The notes under the pieces were generated by a model. That model was not told where the DNA came from. It worked only from the letters and a program-made list of their open reading frames with translations, and did not search any database. From Actinomycetales bacterium Actino_02 (GTDB taxonomy: Bacteria; Actinomycetota; Actinomycetes; Propionibacteriales; Propionibacteriaceae), in the NCBI GenBank assembly GCA_001603275.1, contig LUYM01000030.1, positions 62,001 to 126,000 on the forward strand: 64,000 nt of DNA. The letters run 5' to 3'. Position numbers and translations under genes: made by a program. Of the stretch, positions 14,996 through 23,018 are shown one piece after another (the stretch's first letter is position 1; each line of letters opens with the position of its first letter).

Positions 14996-16240
14996 ATGAC
15001 CACACCGTTGGCCGCCGCCCAGGCCGCCTATGACGAGCTGGCCGCGCTGGGCCTGAAGTTGAACCTGCAGCGCGGCCAACCCTCCGACGCCGACTTCGAC
15101 CTGTCGGACGGGCTGCTCACCGCCGTCACCCCCGGCAACACGACCATGGACGGTCTCGACCTGCGCAACTACCCCGGCGGAGTGGCCGGGCTGCCCAGCG
15201 CTCGGGCGCTGTTCGGCCGCTACCTGGGCCTGGACGCGGCCAACGTCGTGGTGTGGAACAACTCCTCCCTCGAACTGCAGGCGCTGGTGCTCGGCTTCGC
15301 GCTGCTCCACGGCGTCCGCGGCTCCGCGGGTGGCTGGGTGCATGAGCGTCCCAAGATGGTGGTGACCGTGCCCGGCTACGACCGGCACTTCCTGATGCTG
15401 ACCACGCTCGGCTTCGACCTGATCAGCGTCGGCATGGAGGCCGACGGGCCGGACGTCGCCGCGATCGAGGCGGCCGCCGCGGATCCGTCCGTGCGCGGCG
15501 TGCTGTTCGTCCCCACCTACTCCAACCCCGGTGGCGAGACCATCAGCGCCGCGAAGGCGGCCCGGCTAGCGGAAATGACGACCGCAGCGGACGACTTCAC
15601 GATCTTCGCCGACGACGCCTACCGGGCCCACCACCTCGGCGAGCCGGACGCCACCGTGAACCTGGTCGAGCTGTGCGCGCAGGCCGGCCACCCGGACCGG
15701 GCCTTCGTGTTCGGCAGCACCAGCAAGATCACCTTCGCCAGCGGTGGCTTGGGATTCGTCGGAACCTCGACGGCGAATGTGGCCTGGCTGTCGGAGCTGC
15801 TCAGCGCCCAGAGCATCGGGCCGAACAAGGTCGAGCAGGCGCGCCACGTCCGCTTCATCGAGGGCTACCCCGGCGGCATGGACGGCCTGATGCGCGCCCA
15901 CGCCGCGCTGATCGCCCCCAAGTTCGCCGCCGTGGACGAGGTGCTCTCCGCCGAGTTGGGCACCGACGGCTCCCTGGCCACGTGGACGACGCCGCGCGGC
16001 GGCTACTTCAGTTCGCTATTCACCACCGAGCCGGTCGCCGCCCGGGTCGTCGAGCTGGCCAACGCGGCCGGGGTGAGTCTGACTCCGGCCGGCGCCACCT
16101 ATCCGGGCGGCATCGACCCGGCGAACCGCAACATTCGGCTGGCCCCGACCCGTCCGCCGGTCGAGGAGGTGCGCACCGCAATGACGGTGGCCGCTGCCTG
16201 CGTCCGGCTGGCCACGCAGGAGTACCGCGCCGCTCGCTGA
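14996..16240 (+). CDS. PLP-dependent aminotransferase (class I, MocR-type fold)
   Basis: 414 residues. A fold type I pyridoxal-phosphate enzyme of the aspartate-aminotransferase group represented by Pfam Aminotran_MocR. It has LRNYPGGVAGLPSARALFG near the N-terminus, VPTYSNPGGET, the cofactor-ring Asp region IFADDAYRAHH, and the Schiff-base Lys in GSTSKITFASGG. There is no DNA-binding domain, so it is an enzyme and not a MocR regulator. Probable reaction: amino-group transfer between an amino acid (aspartate or similar) and 2-oxoglutarate. Start chosen by GAGGAGA 6 bases before the ATG; an upstream in-frame ATG lies inside the palindromic repeat. Confidence 0.9.
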   Translation: MTTPLAAAQAAYDELAALGLKLNLQRGQPSDADFDLSDGLLTAVTPGNTTMDGLDLRNYPGGVAGLPSARALFGRYLGLDAANVVVWNNSSLELQALVLGFALLHGVRGSAGGWVHERPKMVVTVPGYDRHFLMLTTLGFDLISVGMEADGPDVAAIEAAAADPSVRGVLFVPTYSNPGGETISAAKAARLAEMTTAADDFTIFADDAYRAHHLGEPDATVNLVELCAQAGHPDRAFVFGSTSKITFASGGLGFVGTSTANVAWLSELLSAQSIGPNKVEQARHVRFIEGYPGGMDGLMRAHAALIAPKFAAVDEVLSAELGTDGSLATWTTPRGGYFSSLFTTEPVAARVVELANAAGVSLTPAGATYPGGIDPANRNIRLAPTRPPVEEVRTAMTVAAACVRLATQEYRAAR

Positions 16241-17167
16241 TCAGCCGAACAGACTCCAGCCGAGTCGTCCGGCAAGGGACGCGGTGGCCGCCCGTCCGCG
16301 GACGGAGTTGCCGGCCTCGTCCAGTCGCGGCGAGAAGGTGCCGATGCCGGCGCGTCCGGGCGCGACGGCGAGGATCCCGCCGCCCAGGCCCGACTTGCCC
16401 GGCAGCCCGACCTGGTAGAGCCATTCGCCGCTGTGCTCGTACACCCCGGAGGTCGTCATCACCGCGAGCACCGGCGCACACACGTCCGCGGGCACCACGT
16501 CGACGCCGGTGATCGGGTTACGTCCGCGATTGGCGACGGTGGCCGCCATCACGCCCAGATCGCGGGCCGACACCTTCACACACGATTGCCGCGAGTACAG
16601 CTCCAGTGCCTCCCCCGGTTCACCGACCAACAACCCGCGCAGGGCCAGCGCCTCGGTGAGCTCGCGATTACGGACGTTCGTAGCGGCCACATCGGCCAGT
16701 AGCTCGGCATCGACGGCCAGCTCCCGTCCGGCGAACGCGGACAGCGCGGCCCGTAGACCCTCCCAGCGTTCCTCGAGGGACGCTCCGGGCAGCCGCGAGC
16801 AGGTGGCGATCGCACCGGCGTTGACCATCGGGTTCGTCCGGCCGTCGCGACGCTTGCGGACCGGCTCGACGGCGTTGAAGGCGTCCCCGGTGGCGTTCAC
16901 GCCCAGCTCGTCCGCTGCTCGGGCCGCACCCAATGCCTCACAGACCAGGGCGAACGTGAACGGCTTGGCTGCACTCATCAGGGCGAACTCCGCGGTGGCG
17001 TCGCCCACCTCGTCCTGGGAACCGTCGATCCCGGTGACGCTCAGCCCGAACTGCTCGGGGTCGGCACCGGCCAGGCTGGGGTAGATCGCCGCGTTCGCAC
17101 CATCGGTGATCGGCAGCACCTCGGCGTAGGTTGCAGCCAGCGCCTGGACGACGGACGGGTCTGACAC
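16241..17167 (-). CDS. glsA: Glutaminase
   Basis: 308 residues, the usual length of GlsA. It hydrolyses glutamine to glutamate and ammonia in the cytosol. The serine-hydrolase-like active site is visible as SAAKPFTF (Ser-x-x-Lys), with RTNPMVNAGAIAT, the Tyr region LELYSRQSCVKV and the C-terminal GLPGKSGLGGGILAV. The GTG start is chosen because TAAGGT lies 7 bases upstream. That promoter faces the cobU promoter in a 27-bp gap. Confidence 0.93.
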   Translation of the reverse strand: MSDPSVVQALAATYAEVLPITDGANAAIYPSLAGADPEQFGLSVTGIDGSQDEVGDATAEFALMSAAKPFTFALVCEALGAARAADELGVNATGDAFNAVEPVRKRRDGRTNPMVNAGAIATCSRLPGASLEERWEGLRAALSAFAGRELAVDAELLADVAATNVRNRELTEALALRGLLVGEPGEALELYSRQSCVKVSARDLGVMAATVANRGRNPITGVDVVPADVCAPVLAVMTTSGVYEHSGEWLYQVGLPGKSGLGGGILAVAPGRAGIGTFSPRLDEAGNSVRGRAATASLAGRLGWSLFG

Positions 17168-17194
17168 GCTGGCGACCTTAGTAGGGTTCAGGTC
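17168..17194. promoter_or_regulatory. Back-to-back leaderless promoters for glsA and cobU
   Basis: Only 27 bp separate the two start codons. TAAGGT (minus) and TAGGGT (plus) -10 elements each lie 7 bases before their start codon, and the two are almost adjacent. Each promoter's -35 region must lie inside the other gene's coding sequence. Confidence 0.7.
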
Positions 17195-17722
17195 ATGGCA
17201 CACGTTCTGGTCACCGGCGGCGTGCGGAGCGGGAAGTCGCGCTACGCAGAACAACTGCTGGCCGACGCCGAGCAGGTCACCTATCTGGCCGCCGGCTACC
17301 CGACCGGCGACGACCCGGAGTGGAATGCCCGGGTGGCCGCGCATCAGCTGCATCGTCCGGCCTCGTGGCGGACGATCGAGACGCTCGCGTTGGCCGACGG
17401 CGTTCGTGAGGCGGACGGACCGGTGCTGATCGACTGTCTGGGCACCTGGCTGACCCGCACCCTGGATGCCTGGGACGCCTGGGAGAAGCCGGTCGCCGAA
17501 TGGGAGCCCCGGCTGAACCAGGAGGTCGTCGAGCTGGCTTCGGCGATCACCACCCACGCCCACGATGTCGTCGTGGTCACCAACGAGGTCGGCTGGGGCC
17601 TGGTCTCGGAGTACCCGGCCGGACGGGTGTTCGCCGACGAGCTCGGACGGCTCAACCAGGTGATCGCGGCGGCCTGCGACCAGGTCGTCCTCTTGGTCGC
17701 CGGACGCCCAATCCGCTTCTGA
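17195..17722 (+). CDS. cobU: Adenosylcobinamide kinase / adenosylcobinamide-phosphate guanylyltransferase
   Basis: 175 residues. CobU phosphorylates adenosylcobinamide and then adds GMP, assembling the lower loop of cobalamin in the cytosol. The P-loop is GGVRSGKS (about 8-15), followed by VTYLAAG, the DCLGTWLTR segment, and VVVVTNEVGWGLVSEYPAGRVFADELGRLNQ (given as several family blocks), which are diagnostic. The partner CobS is encoded 2.3 kb away, with an ECF sigma pair between. No cobT is seen in the window, and no cobalamin riboswitch is visible upstream. Confidence 0.95.
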   Translation: MAHVLVTGGVRSGKSRYAEQLLADAEQVTYLAAGYPTGDDPEWNARVAAHQLHRPASWRTIETLALADGVREADGPVLIDCLGTWLTRTLDAWDAWEKPVAEWEPRLNQEVVELASAITTHAHDVVVVTNEVGWGLVSEYPAGRVFADELGRLNQVIAAACDQVVLLVAGRPIRF

Positions 17723-17774
17723 GCTGGCCCATCGCCGGCGCCGGGACGGCTCCCGCGATTCGCTCTGACAACGC

Positions 17775-17856
17775 TGGACGGTATTGGAACCGTCCCCTTT
17801 CGTCCCGTCCCTGTCGTCTCACGGGACATAACGGGGACGGTTCCTGTTACGTCCCC
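17775..17856. repeat. REP-like palindrome pair, mixed subtypes A and B
   Basis: A subtype-A palindrome (GGACGGTATTGGAACCGTCC) at 17775-17797 faces a subtype-B copy (GGACGGTTCCTGTTACGTCC core) at 17833-17856. TTTCGTCCC and GGGACATAACG between them are partial copies. This is most of the content between cobU and the anti-sigma-like gene. Confidence 0.88.
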
Positions 17857-17914
17857 AATGCAGTCTGGCGGGCGCGAACCATGAGGCCGAGCCCAGCCCA
17901 GGCCACTGCGCCGG

Positions 17915-19291
17915 TCAGCTCGTCGTCACGCTGGCCAGGATCGCGACCAGCTGGTCGAGCTCAGCCGCTGTCGGGTTGATACCGGGGCCGACCCCGCCCA
18001 GCTGCACCCCTCGGTGACCACCGAAGTGCAGCAGATCCTGGACCCGCGAGTCACGGGAGAGAGCCAGGTAGGCGCTGGCGACGTCAGTCCCGCCGTTGCG
18101 CCAGCGAATCTCGGCCGGGCCACTGAGCGTCACCACCGGCTGGTTGAAGTCCGTCGCCGCGTCCGCCGTAGCCGGGGCCGCCGCCACCGTGCCCAGCACG
18201 ACCGAGGAGTCGCTCTCGTCGGCGAAATACTCATCGCCGTCCCGGGCCAACCCCACCCGCAGCTGATAGCCACTGGGCGCGGCGAGCGTCCACTCTTCCT
18301 GCTCGGCGTCGTGACTCACCTTCCAGTCGTCCGGGTAGCGCAACCGAATGCCGGCAGCGTCAACGGTGAGCGTCCGCCAGCTCGCGTCGGGCGCGACCGC
18401 TCCGAGCACCGGCGTCTTCATCGAGTCGAACTGGGCCAGCACGCCATTCACCGGCATCGTCGGGTGGTAGTCGGGGTTGGGCCGTGCGCTGGCCAAGATC
18501 ATCAGCAGCGCCTGCGCCTGCTCTCCGGAGGTGGTCCCGCCGAGGTTGTCCAGAGCGGTTCCGAAGCTGAACAGTGCCTCGCGCCGATCGCCGAGCGGGT
18601 TTGCGTCCCCCACCGCGATCGCCGTGGACTCCACCGATCCGTCGTCGGAGGTGGCGGCAAGGAAGTAGTCCCAGCCGTGCGCGCCGGCCCGCGACCGGGC
18701 CAGGACGATCGGACGCGCGGTGCCATCGGCGACTCTGGCCCAGCCGGTCAGGCCGGGGATGGCGGCGACCATCTCCGGGCTGCTGTAGAAGCCGTCGGTC
18801 ACGTTGTCATTGGCCTCGAAACCGTTGCGGTTGAGGACCACAGGAGTCACGGAACTCCCCTTCGGCGGGCTCAGTGTCAGCTGACATCCAGACATCGAAC
18901 ATCCGGCTGTGCGTCCGATCAGGCCGCTGAGCACCCAGTCCTTCGGGAAGTCGAAGGTGATCGGGTACTCCTTCGACGCGAAGTGCTTCCACCCGTCCAT
19001 GGGCACCGTGATCGTGTCCGAGCTGGACGTGCTGGAGGTGGACGGCGTCGTCGAAGCGGACGGCACTGGCAGCGGAGTGGCCAGCACCGGCGCGTTCGGA
19101 CGCAGCATCGTCGGCACCAGCAGAGTGAGCGCCACCGCCACCGCAGCCACGCCGACCAACCCGCCGGCGATGCCGGCATTGCGGCGCCGCTTTCGGCTGG
19201 TGGCGGCCAGTTCGGCAGCATCAAGATCGGGACGGAAGGCCTCTGCTGCGTCCTGCAGCCGGCGTCGCCACTCGTCCATCGGGTCGGTCAT
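17915..19291 (-). CDS. Membrane-anchored partner of the SigE-family sigma factor (putative anti-sigma)
   Basis: 458 residues. A 38-residue cytoplasmic N-terminus rich in charged residues (WRRRLQDAAEAFRPDL) precedes one transmembrane helix (about 39-60). A Ser/Thr/Pro linker and a large extracytoplasmic domain of about 370 residues without a motif I recognise follow; it includes one close Cys pair (CSMSGC). Its ATG overlaps the sigma factor stop (ATGA), the usual arrangement for an anti-sigma factor. No zinc-binding HxxxCxxC motif is present, so the anti-sigma role is inferred from context only. Confidence 0.7.
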   Translation of the reverse strand: MTDPMDEWRRRLQDAAEAFRPDLDAAELAATSRKRRRNAGIAGGLVGVAAVAVALTLLVPTMLRPNAPVLATPLPVPSASTTPSTSSTSSSDTITVPMDGWKHFASKEYPITFDFPKDWVLSGLIGRTAGCSMSGCQLTLSPPKGSSVTPVVLNRNGFEANDNVTDGFYSSPEMVAAIPGLTGWARVADGTARPIVLARSRAGAHGWDYFLAATSDDGSVESTAIAVGDANPLGDRREALFSFGTALDNLGGTTSGEQAQALLMILASARPNPDYHPTMPVNGVLAQFDSMKTPVLGAVAPDASWRTLTVDAAGIRLRYPDDWKVSHDAEQEEWTLAAPSGYQLRVGLARDGDEYFADESDSSVVLGTVAAAPATADAATDFNQPVVTLSGPAEIRWRNGGTDVASAYLALSRDSRVQDLLHFGGHRGVQLGGVGPGINPTAAELDQLVAILASVTTS

Positions 19292-19800
19292 CAGTGTTCT
19301 CCCTCACTCAGGTGCGTCCGCAGGGCAGCCACGCCGCGGGAGACGAGTTTGCGGGCGTTCGCTTCGCTGACCCCGAGCAGTTCGGCGACCTCGGCGAAGC
19401 TGCGGTCCTCCATCACTCGGAGGATCACCGCGATCCGCTGACGATCGGGCAACTGCCCGACCAGGCTGAGCGCCCAATCAGCGTCGGCAAGCTGCACGGT
19501 CGGATCAGCGCTGACCGGCTCGCGATCACCCAGGGCCACCAAGCGGTACAGCTTGCGGCGAACGGAGATCTGCCGGTTCACGATGCAACGGCGGACGTAG
19601 GCGAGCGGGTCGCCGCCTTCGCTGAGGCGTTGCCAGCGCGGATAGGCCGCGATCAGAGCGTCCTGGACCAAGTCCTGCGCGTCCTGTCGGTTCCCGGCGA
19701 CCATCAGCGCGAAGCCCGCCAGCGATGAACCGTTGCTGGCCACGAAGCTCTCGAAGCTGGTCGTCGCGTGGACCGCCACCTGCACAGCGTATTCGCTCAC
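19291..19800 (-). CDS. SigE-family ECF RNA polymerase sigma factor
   Basis: 169 residues. Region 2 (about 15-85) includes LAGFALMVAGNRQDAQDLVQDALIAAYPRW, shown here as family blocks, and region 4 (about 105-160) includes LPDRQRIAVILR and SFAEVAELLGVSEANARKLVSRGVAAL. This is the SigE subfamily of actinobacterial ECF factors (around 170 residues), not the well-known SigE of Mycobacterium. It directs RNA polymerase to a small regulon, probably controlled by the membrane protein encoded downstream and overlapping it by 4 bases. Confidence 0.92.
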   Translation of the reverse strand: MSEYAVQVAVHATTSFESFVASNGSSLAGFALMVAGNRQDAQDLVQDALIAAYPRWQRLSEGGDPLAYVRRCIVNRQISVRRKLYRLVALGDREPVSADPTVQLADADWALSLVGQLPDRQRIAVILRVMEDRSFAEVAELLGVSEANARKLVSRGVAALRTHLSEGEH

Positions 19801-19954
19801 GCCCTCGTCCCTCGGCGTCTAGGTGGACGGCTGCCCACACCCGTACAACGCGCCGGCACCCGGTTTTGGGACAACTCCTTCGGCCTGGTTCCGCCGAAAA
19901 TCGTCTACTTCCTCGCCGACGGACGTCCGCTCCGCCCCTGAGTCGCACCGATCT

Positions 19955-19977
19955 GGGACGCAACAGGAACCGTCCCC
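19955..19977. repeat. REP-like palindrome, subtype B
   Basis: One copy of the GGGACGYAACAGGAACCGTC type with an extra GTTATGTCCC after it, which pairs with the 5' half. It lies just after the cobS stop codon, between cobS and the sigma factor gene start. The rest of that 190-base gap holds no gene I can support. Confidence 0.85.
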
Positions 19978-19989
19978 GTTATGTCCCGG

Positions 19990-20748
19990 CTACCAGGAGA
20001 TCGAAGCTGTGATCAGCATCACGGTGGCGGCCAGTTCAACCCCGGCGCCCAGGACGTCGCCGGTGAGGCCGCCGAGGCGGCTTCGGGCCGTCCGCGCCAA
20101 CCAGAGGACGGCTGCCACCGCCAGCGGCACGGCCAGGGCGGCACCCAGCAGATGTCCGGTCAACCAGCCGGTCGCAGCAGTGAGCAGCCAGACCAGCAGT
20201 GTTGCGACAAGGGCGGACGGTAATGGAACCGTCCCCAGGACTAGGGCGCCGAGGCCTCCGGGACGAGCCGGAGCCTGACCGCGCCGAGTCAGCACAGCCA
20301 GCGCCACTCGGGCACCGGCAAGGAGCACGGCCACCTGCAACCAGCCCCAGGGCCGCGCCAGCAACGCCGGGATCGTCGCCGCCTGGGCGATGTAGACCAG
20401 CACTACCGCGGCCGCACCCATCGGCCCGACGTCGCCGCGCTTCATGATCGCCAGCGACGTCTCCTGGTCACGGCGACTACCGAGTCCGTCGGCGGTGTCA
20501 GCCAGCCCGTCCGCGTGCAATGCGCCGGTGGCCAGCAGCCCGACCGCCACGGTCACGATCCCGGCGACCAGACCGGGCAGACCCAGCAACAGACAGGCCC
20601 ATCCGGTCAGCGCGGCCACCAGGCTGATCGGCAGCAGCGCCAGCGGGGCCAGCAGCATGGCCCGCCGCGCCGAGACCTCGTCGACGCCGTCCGGGGCCGG
20701 CACCGGAATCAGGGTCAGCAGTCCGAGGGCGAGCCGAAGTCCATTCAC
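19990..20748 (-). CDS. cobS: Adenosylcobinamide-GDP ribazoletransferase (cobalamin synthase)
   Basis: 252 residues with about six membrane helices. CobS joins adenosylcobinamide-GDP to alpha-ribazole to give adenosylcobalamin at the membrane. The diagnostic motif GALHADGLADTADGLG is followed by the LAIMKRGDVGPMGAAA segment. A REP-like palindrome lies inside the frame and encodes GTVPLPS in a loop between helices. The GTG start is chosen because TAGGGT lies 7 bases upstream; an in-frame GTG three codons earlier would overlap the -10. Confidence 0.93.
   Translation of the reverse strand: MNGLRLALGLLTLIPVPAPDGVDEVSARRAMLLAPLALLPISLVAALTGWACLLLGLPGLVAGIVTVAVGLLATGALHADGLADTADGLGSRRDQETSLAIMKRGDVGPMGAAAVVLVYIAQAATIPALLARPWGWLQVAVLLAGARVALAVLTRRGQAPARPGGLGALVLGTVPLPSALVATLLVWLLTAATGWLTGHLLGAALAVPLAVAAVLWLARTARSRLGGLTGDVLGAGVELAATVMLITASISW
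20215..20236. repeat. REP-like palindrome (subtype A) inside cobS
   Basis: A perfect subtype-A copy (GGACGGTAATGGAACCGTCC plus CC) sits in the cobS reading frame and is translated on the minus strand as GTVPLPS. The insertion keeps the frame and falls in a predicted loop. Confidence 0.85.
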
Positions 20749-20908
20749 GTCCAGCACCCTAGCTACAACCGTCCGCGAACTGGGTACTGGTCGGTACCCG
20801 GCCGGATGCGGGGAATGCCGCACGCAGCGTTCTCTGTTGTCCCTGGTGAACCACAAAGTGACGCACCCGCTGGCGAAACGACGCCAGCACCAACGCAGAG
20901 GAGAACTG

Positions 20909-21409
20909 ATGCCGACCAAGAAGATGGCTCCGCACGGACCGACAGGCCTGAGCGCCGCGGACGCGAAGAAGGTGATCGACCTCCTGCAGGAGCGACTGAA
21001 CGCCTACAACGATCTGCAGCTGACCCTGAAGCATGTGCACTGGAACGTGGTCGGCCCGAGCTTCATCGGTGTCCACGAGATGATCGATCCCGAGGTCGAT
21101 CAGGTTCGCCTCAACGCGGACGCCGTTGCCGAGCGGATCGCCACTCTGGGTGGCTCGCCGCGCGGCACCATCGGCGCCATCACCAAGACCCGTGACTGGG
21201 ACGACTACCCGCTGGATCGCGCGTTGGTCCCCGACCACCTCGCTGCCCTTGATGGCGAGTATGACCGGGTGATCGCCGCCAACCGGGAAGCGATCGAGGA
21301 GCTGGAGGATGCCGACCTGGTCACCCAGGATCTGCTGATCGGCCAGACCGGGGCCCTGGAGAAGTTCCAGTGGTTCGTCCGGGCGCATCTGGAGACCGCG
21401 GCCAAGTAG
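20909..21409 (+). CDS. dps: Dps-family DNA-binding ferritin-like protein
   Basis: 166 residues, a normal Dps length. It forms a dodecamer that oxidises and stores iron and shields DNA during stress or starvation. The ferroxidase ligands are visible in KHVHWNVVGPSFIGVHEMID and the following EVDQVRLNADAVAERIATLGG, and the N-terminus carries Lys residues for DNA binding. An excellent Shine-Dalgarno (AGAGGAG) sets the start. A terminator hairpin follows. Confidence 0.95.
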   Translation: MPTKKMAPHGPTGLSAADAKKVIDLLQERLNAYNDLQLTLKHVHWNVVGPSFIGVHEMIDPEVDQVRLNADAVAERIATLGGSPRGTIGAITKTRDWDDYPLDRALVPDHLAALDGEYDRVIAANREAIEELEDADLVTQDLLIGQTGALEKFQWFVRAHLETAAK

Positions 21410-21424
21410 GTCGCCACACGGACG

Positions 21425-21466
21425 GGGCTCGGGGCGCGGCGTGGTCCGCTCCCTGAGCCCTCTTGT
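21425..21466. terminator. Terminator hairpin between dps and the ACT-domain gene
   Basis: GGGCTCGGG pairs with CCCTGAGCCC around a GC-rich loop and is followed by TCTTGTG. The two flanking genes converge here, so it may serve both. Confidence 0.6.
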
Positions 21467-21481
21467 GTGTCCGGGTTCGGG

Positions 21482-21991
21482 CTAGTCGACCAGCGAGATG
21501 TCGACCAGGATCTCGGCGGCCAGCCGCTCCAGGTCGGCGGTCAGCGCCTCCGGGTCGACCTCTTGAGGCAGCCGGGCCACCACGGTGGCCTCGAACAGGC
21601 GTCCGCCGGCCATCGGTGCGTCGATGATTCGGGTGGCCAGCTTCTCGATGCTGAGCCGATGCTGGTTCAGCACGTCCGTCACGTCGCGGACGATGCCGGG
21701 ATGGTCGTTGCCAAGGACGTTCAGCTCCACGCTGCGCCAGACCGGCGCCGGGAGGTCGGTACCAGGGTGGGTGGTGATCTTCAGCAGGCCGTCCAACTCA
21801 CCGAGTGCCTCGATGAGTTCGGCGCTACGGGCGTCCGGAACAGACACTTCGACCATGCCGGCAAAGGTGCCGGCCAACTCGGCCAGCCGACTCTGTTCCC
21901 AGTTGCCACCGTGTGCGCTGACCACTGTGGCCAGTGCTGCCACCAGCCCAGCCCGGTCGTCACCTACGACAGTCAGTACGAGATTCGCCAC
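21482..21991 (-). CDS. Two-ACT-domain protein (GcvR-like)
   Basis: 169 residues forming two ACT domains (about 1-80 and 85-165). The first begins VANLVLTVVGDDRAGLVAALA and the second VELNVLGNDHPGIVRDVTDVL (both read as family blocks), the amino-acid-binding pattern of GcvR-like proteins. It probably senses an amino acid and controls a partner; the target is unknown. The GTG start has TACGAT exactly 6 bases upstream and no Shine-Dalgarno, so a longer frame through the upstream repeat is rejected. Confidence 0.82.
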   Translation of the reverse strand: MANLVLTVVGDDRAGLVAALATVVSAHGGNWEQSRLAELAGTFAGMVEVSVPDARSAELIEALGELDGLLKITTHPGTDLPAPVWRSVELNVLGNDHPGIVRDVTDVLNQHRLSIEKLATRIIDAPMAGGRLFEATVVARLPQEVDPEALTADLERLAAEILVDISLVD

Positions 21992-22067
21992 TTGAGCATC
22001 GTAGTGTGCAGGCCGCAGGCCGGTTTCCGGGCCCGAACCGCGGTACTCACGCCTCAACCCGCGCCGT

Positions 22068-22133
22068 GGGGACGGTTCCGAAATTCGTAGCGCTGCCCCC
22101 TGACAAGGGGTGGACGGTAATGGAACCGTCCCC
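22068..22133. repeat. REP-like palindrome and half-copy
   Basis: A half element (GGGGACGGTTCCG, 22068-22080) is followed by a complete subtype-A copy at 22112-22133, with CCCCCTGACAAGGGG between them. They fill the gap between the ACT-domain gene and the thioredoxin-like gene. Confidence 0.85.
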
Positions 22134-22150
22134 AATTGAGTCCGCCGAGG

Positions 22151-22477
22151 CTAGTCGGGCATCGCGGCGTCGAGCTGGTCCAGCGCCGCGCTGAGCTCGC
22201 CGGTTCCCCAGGGACGGACGACCCGAGCCACCTCGACCCCGTCAGCCAGGAAGATCAACGTCGGCCACAGCTTCACCCGATAGGACCGGCCCAGCGGACG
22301 TCCCTTGCCGTCCTCCACCAGAATCCGGGCCAGGTCGTCGCGTCCGCCGAGCACCTGCTCGATGGCCGCGTCGGCGCCTTGGCAGTAGCCGCACCAGTTC
22401 GTGCCGAACTGCAGCACGGTTGCCCCGGCGAGCGCGTCCACCTCGTCCCGCGTGATCGACTCTGGCTGGTAATCCAT
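22151..22477 (-). CDS. Thioredoxin-family protein
   Basis: 108 residues with a thioredoxin fold. The redox site is WCGYC (about 28-32), which differs from the WCGPC/WCAPC of TrxA. The cis-proline region is KLWPTLIFLADG. The CGYC centre suggests a glutaredoxin- or bacterioredoxin-like role in the cytosol (no signal peptide). TAGCGT lies 6 bases before the ATG, so the mRNA is probably leaderless. It is separate from the trxA-trxB operon at 57.4 kb. Confidence 0.88.
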   Translation of the reverse strand: MDYQPESITRDEVDALAGATVLQFGTNWCGYCQGADAAIEQVLGGRDDLARILVEDGKGRPLGRSYRVKLWPTLIFLADGVEVARVVRPWGTGELSAALDQLDAAMPD

Positions 22478-22592
22478 GTATCAACGCTAGTTGGGTGAGT
22501 CGTGCATTCGGCCAGCTCAGTGGCCAATCTGCTCAGTGGTTCAACACAGCGCGGGGAGCGGCGAGGCGGCCAAGTCGATCCGGGCGACGGTC

Positions 22593-23018
22593 CTACAGCA
22601 CGCCTTTGACCAGGACGAAGCAGGAGTAGCCGCGCGGCTCGCCGGTCTGGATGATCGCGTAGGCGGTGCGGGCCAGTTCGTAGAAGTCGAAACGCTCGAC
22701 AGCGGCGATCTCGACCTCACGTCCCTCGGCGGCGTTCACCTCCGCCTGGAACTCGCGGTGTGAGTCGAACCAGGTCTCGAGCTGTCCCGGCGGAACAATC
22801 CGGAGGGCGGACGGATCGTCGAAGGTATCCACCGGGAACAGCTCGAGGACGGCCCGTGCCACGGCCGCCGTGTCGGCGCCCGGCAGGTGGTGCACCCGCG
22901 AGGCCGAGGTTGTCGAAGGAAAGTTGCGGTCCACGATGGCCAGCCGATCGCCGTGACCCATCGCAGCCAGGTCAGCTAGCAGCTCCGGGGTGAGCAGCGG
23001 GGAGATCTTCTTCAGCAT
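22593..23018 (-). CDS. fucU: RbsD/FucU-family sugar mutarotase
   Basis: 141 residues. FucU/RbsD proteins interconvert anomers of free sugars such as fucose or ribose. Visible family features are the MLKKISPLLTPELLADLAAMGHGD start with its catalytic His, the IVDRNFPS segment and the C-terminal FYELARTAYAIIQTGE (FucU-type Tyr). The start overlaps the kinase stop by 7 bases and has GAGGAGG upstream, so it is the last gene of the sugar operon. It is closer to FucU than RbsD, but the true substrate is unknown. Confidence 0.88.
   Translation of the reverse strand: MLKKISPLLTPELLADLAAMGHGDRLAIVDRNFPSTTSASRVHHLPGADTAAVARAVLELFPVDTFDDPSALRIVPPGQLETWFDSHREFQAEVNAAEGREVEIAAVERFDFYELARTAYAIIQTGEPRGYSCFVLVKGVL

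Noticed and set aside
17100-17194. Cobalamin riboswitch upstream of cobU
   Set aside because: The gap to glsA is only 27 bases, too short, and no B12-box-like sequence is seen.
19862-19944. Possible protein fragment FWDNSFGLVPPKIVYFLADG
   Set aside because: The frame reads well but has no start codon or promoter and runs antisense into the sigma factor gene; I cannot tie it to a family.
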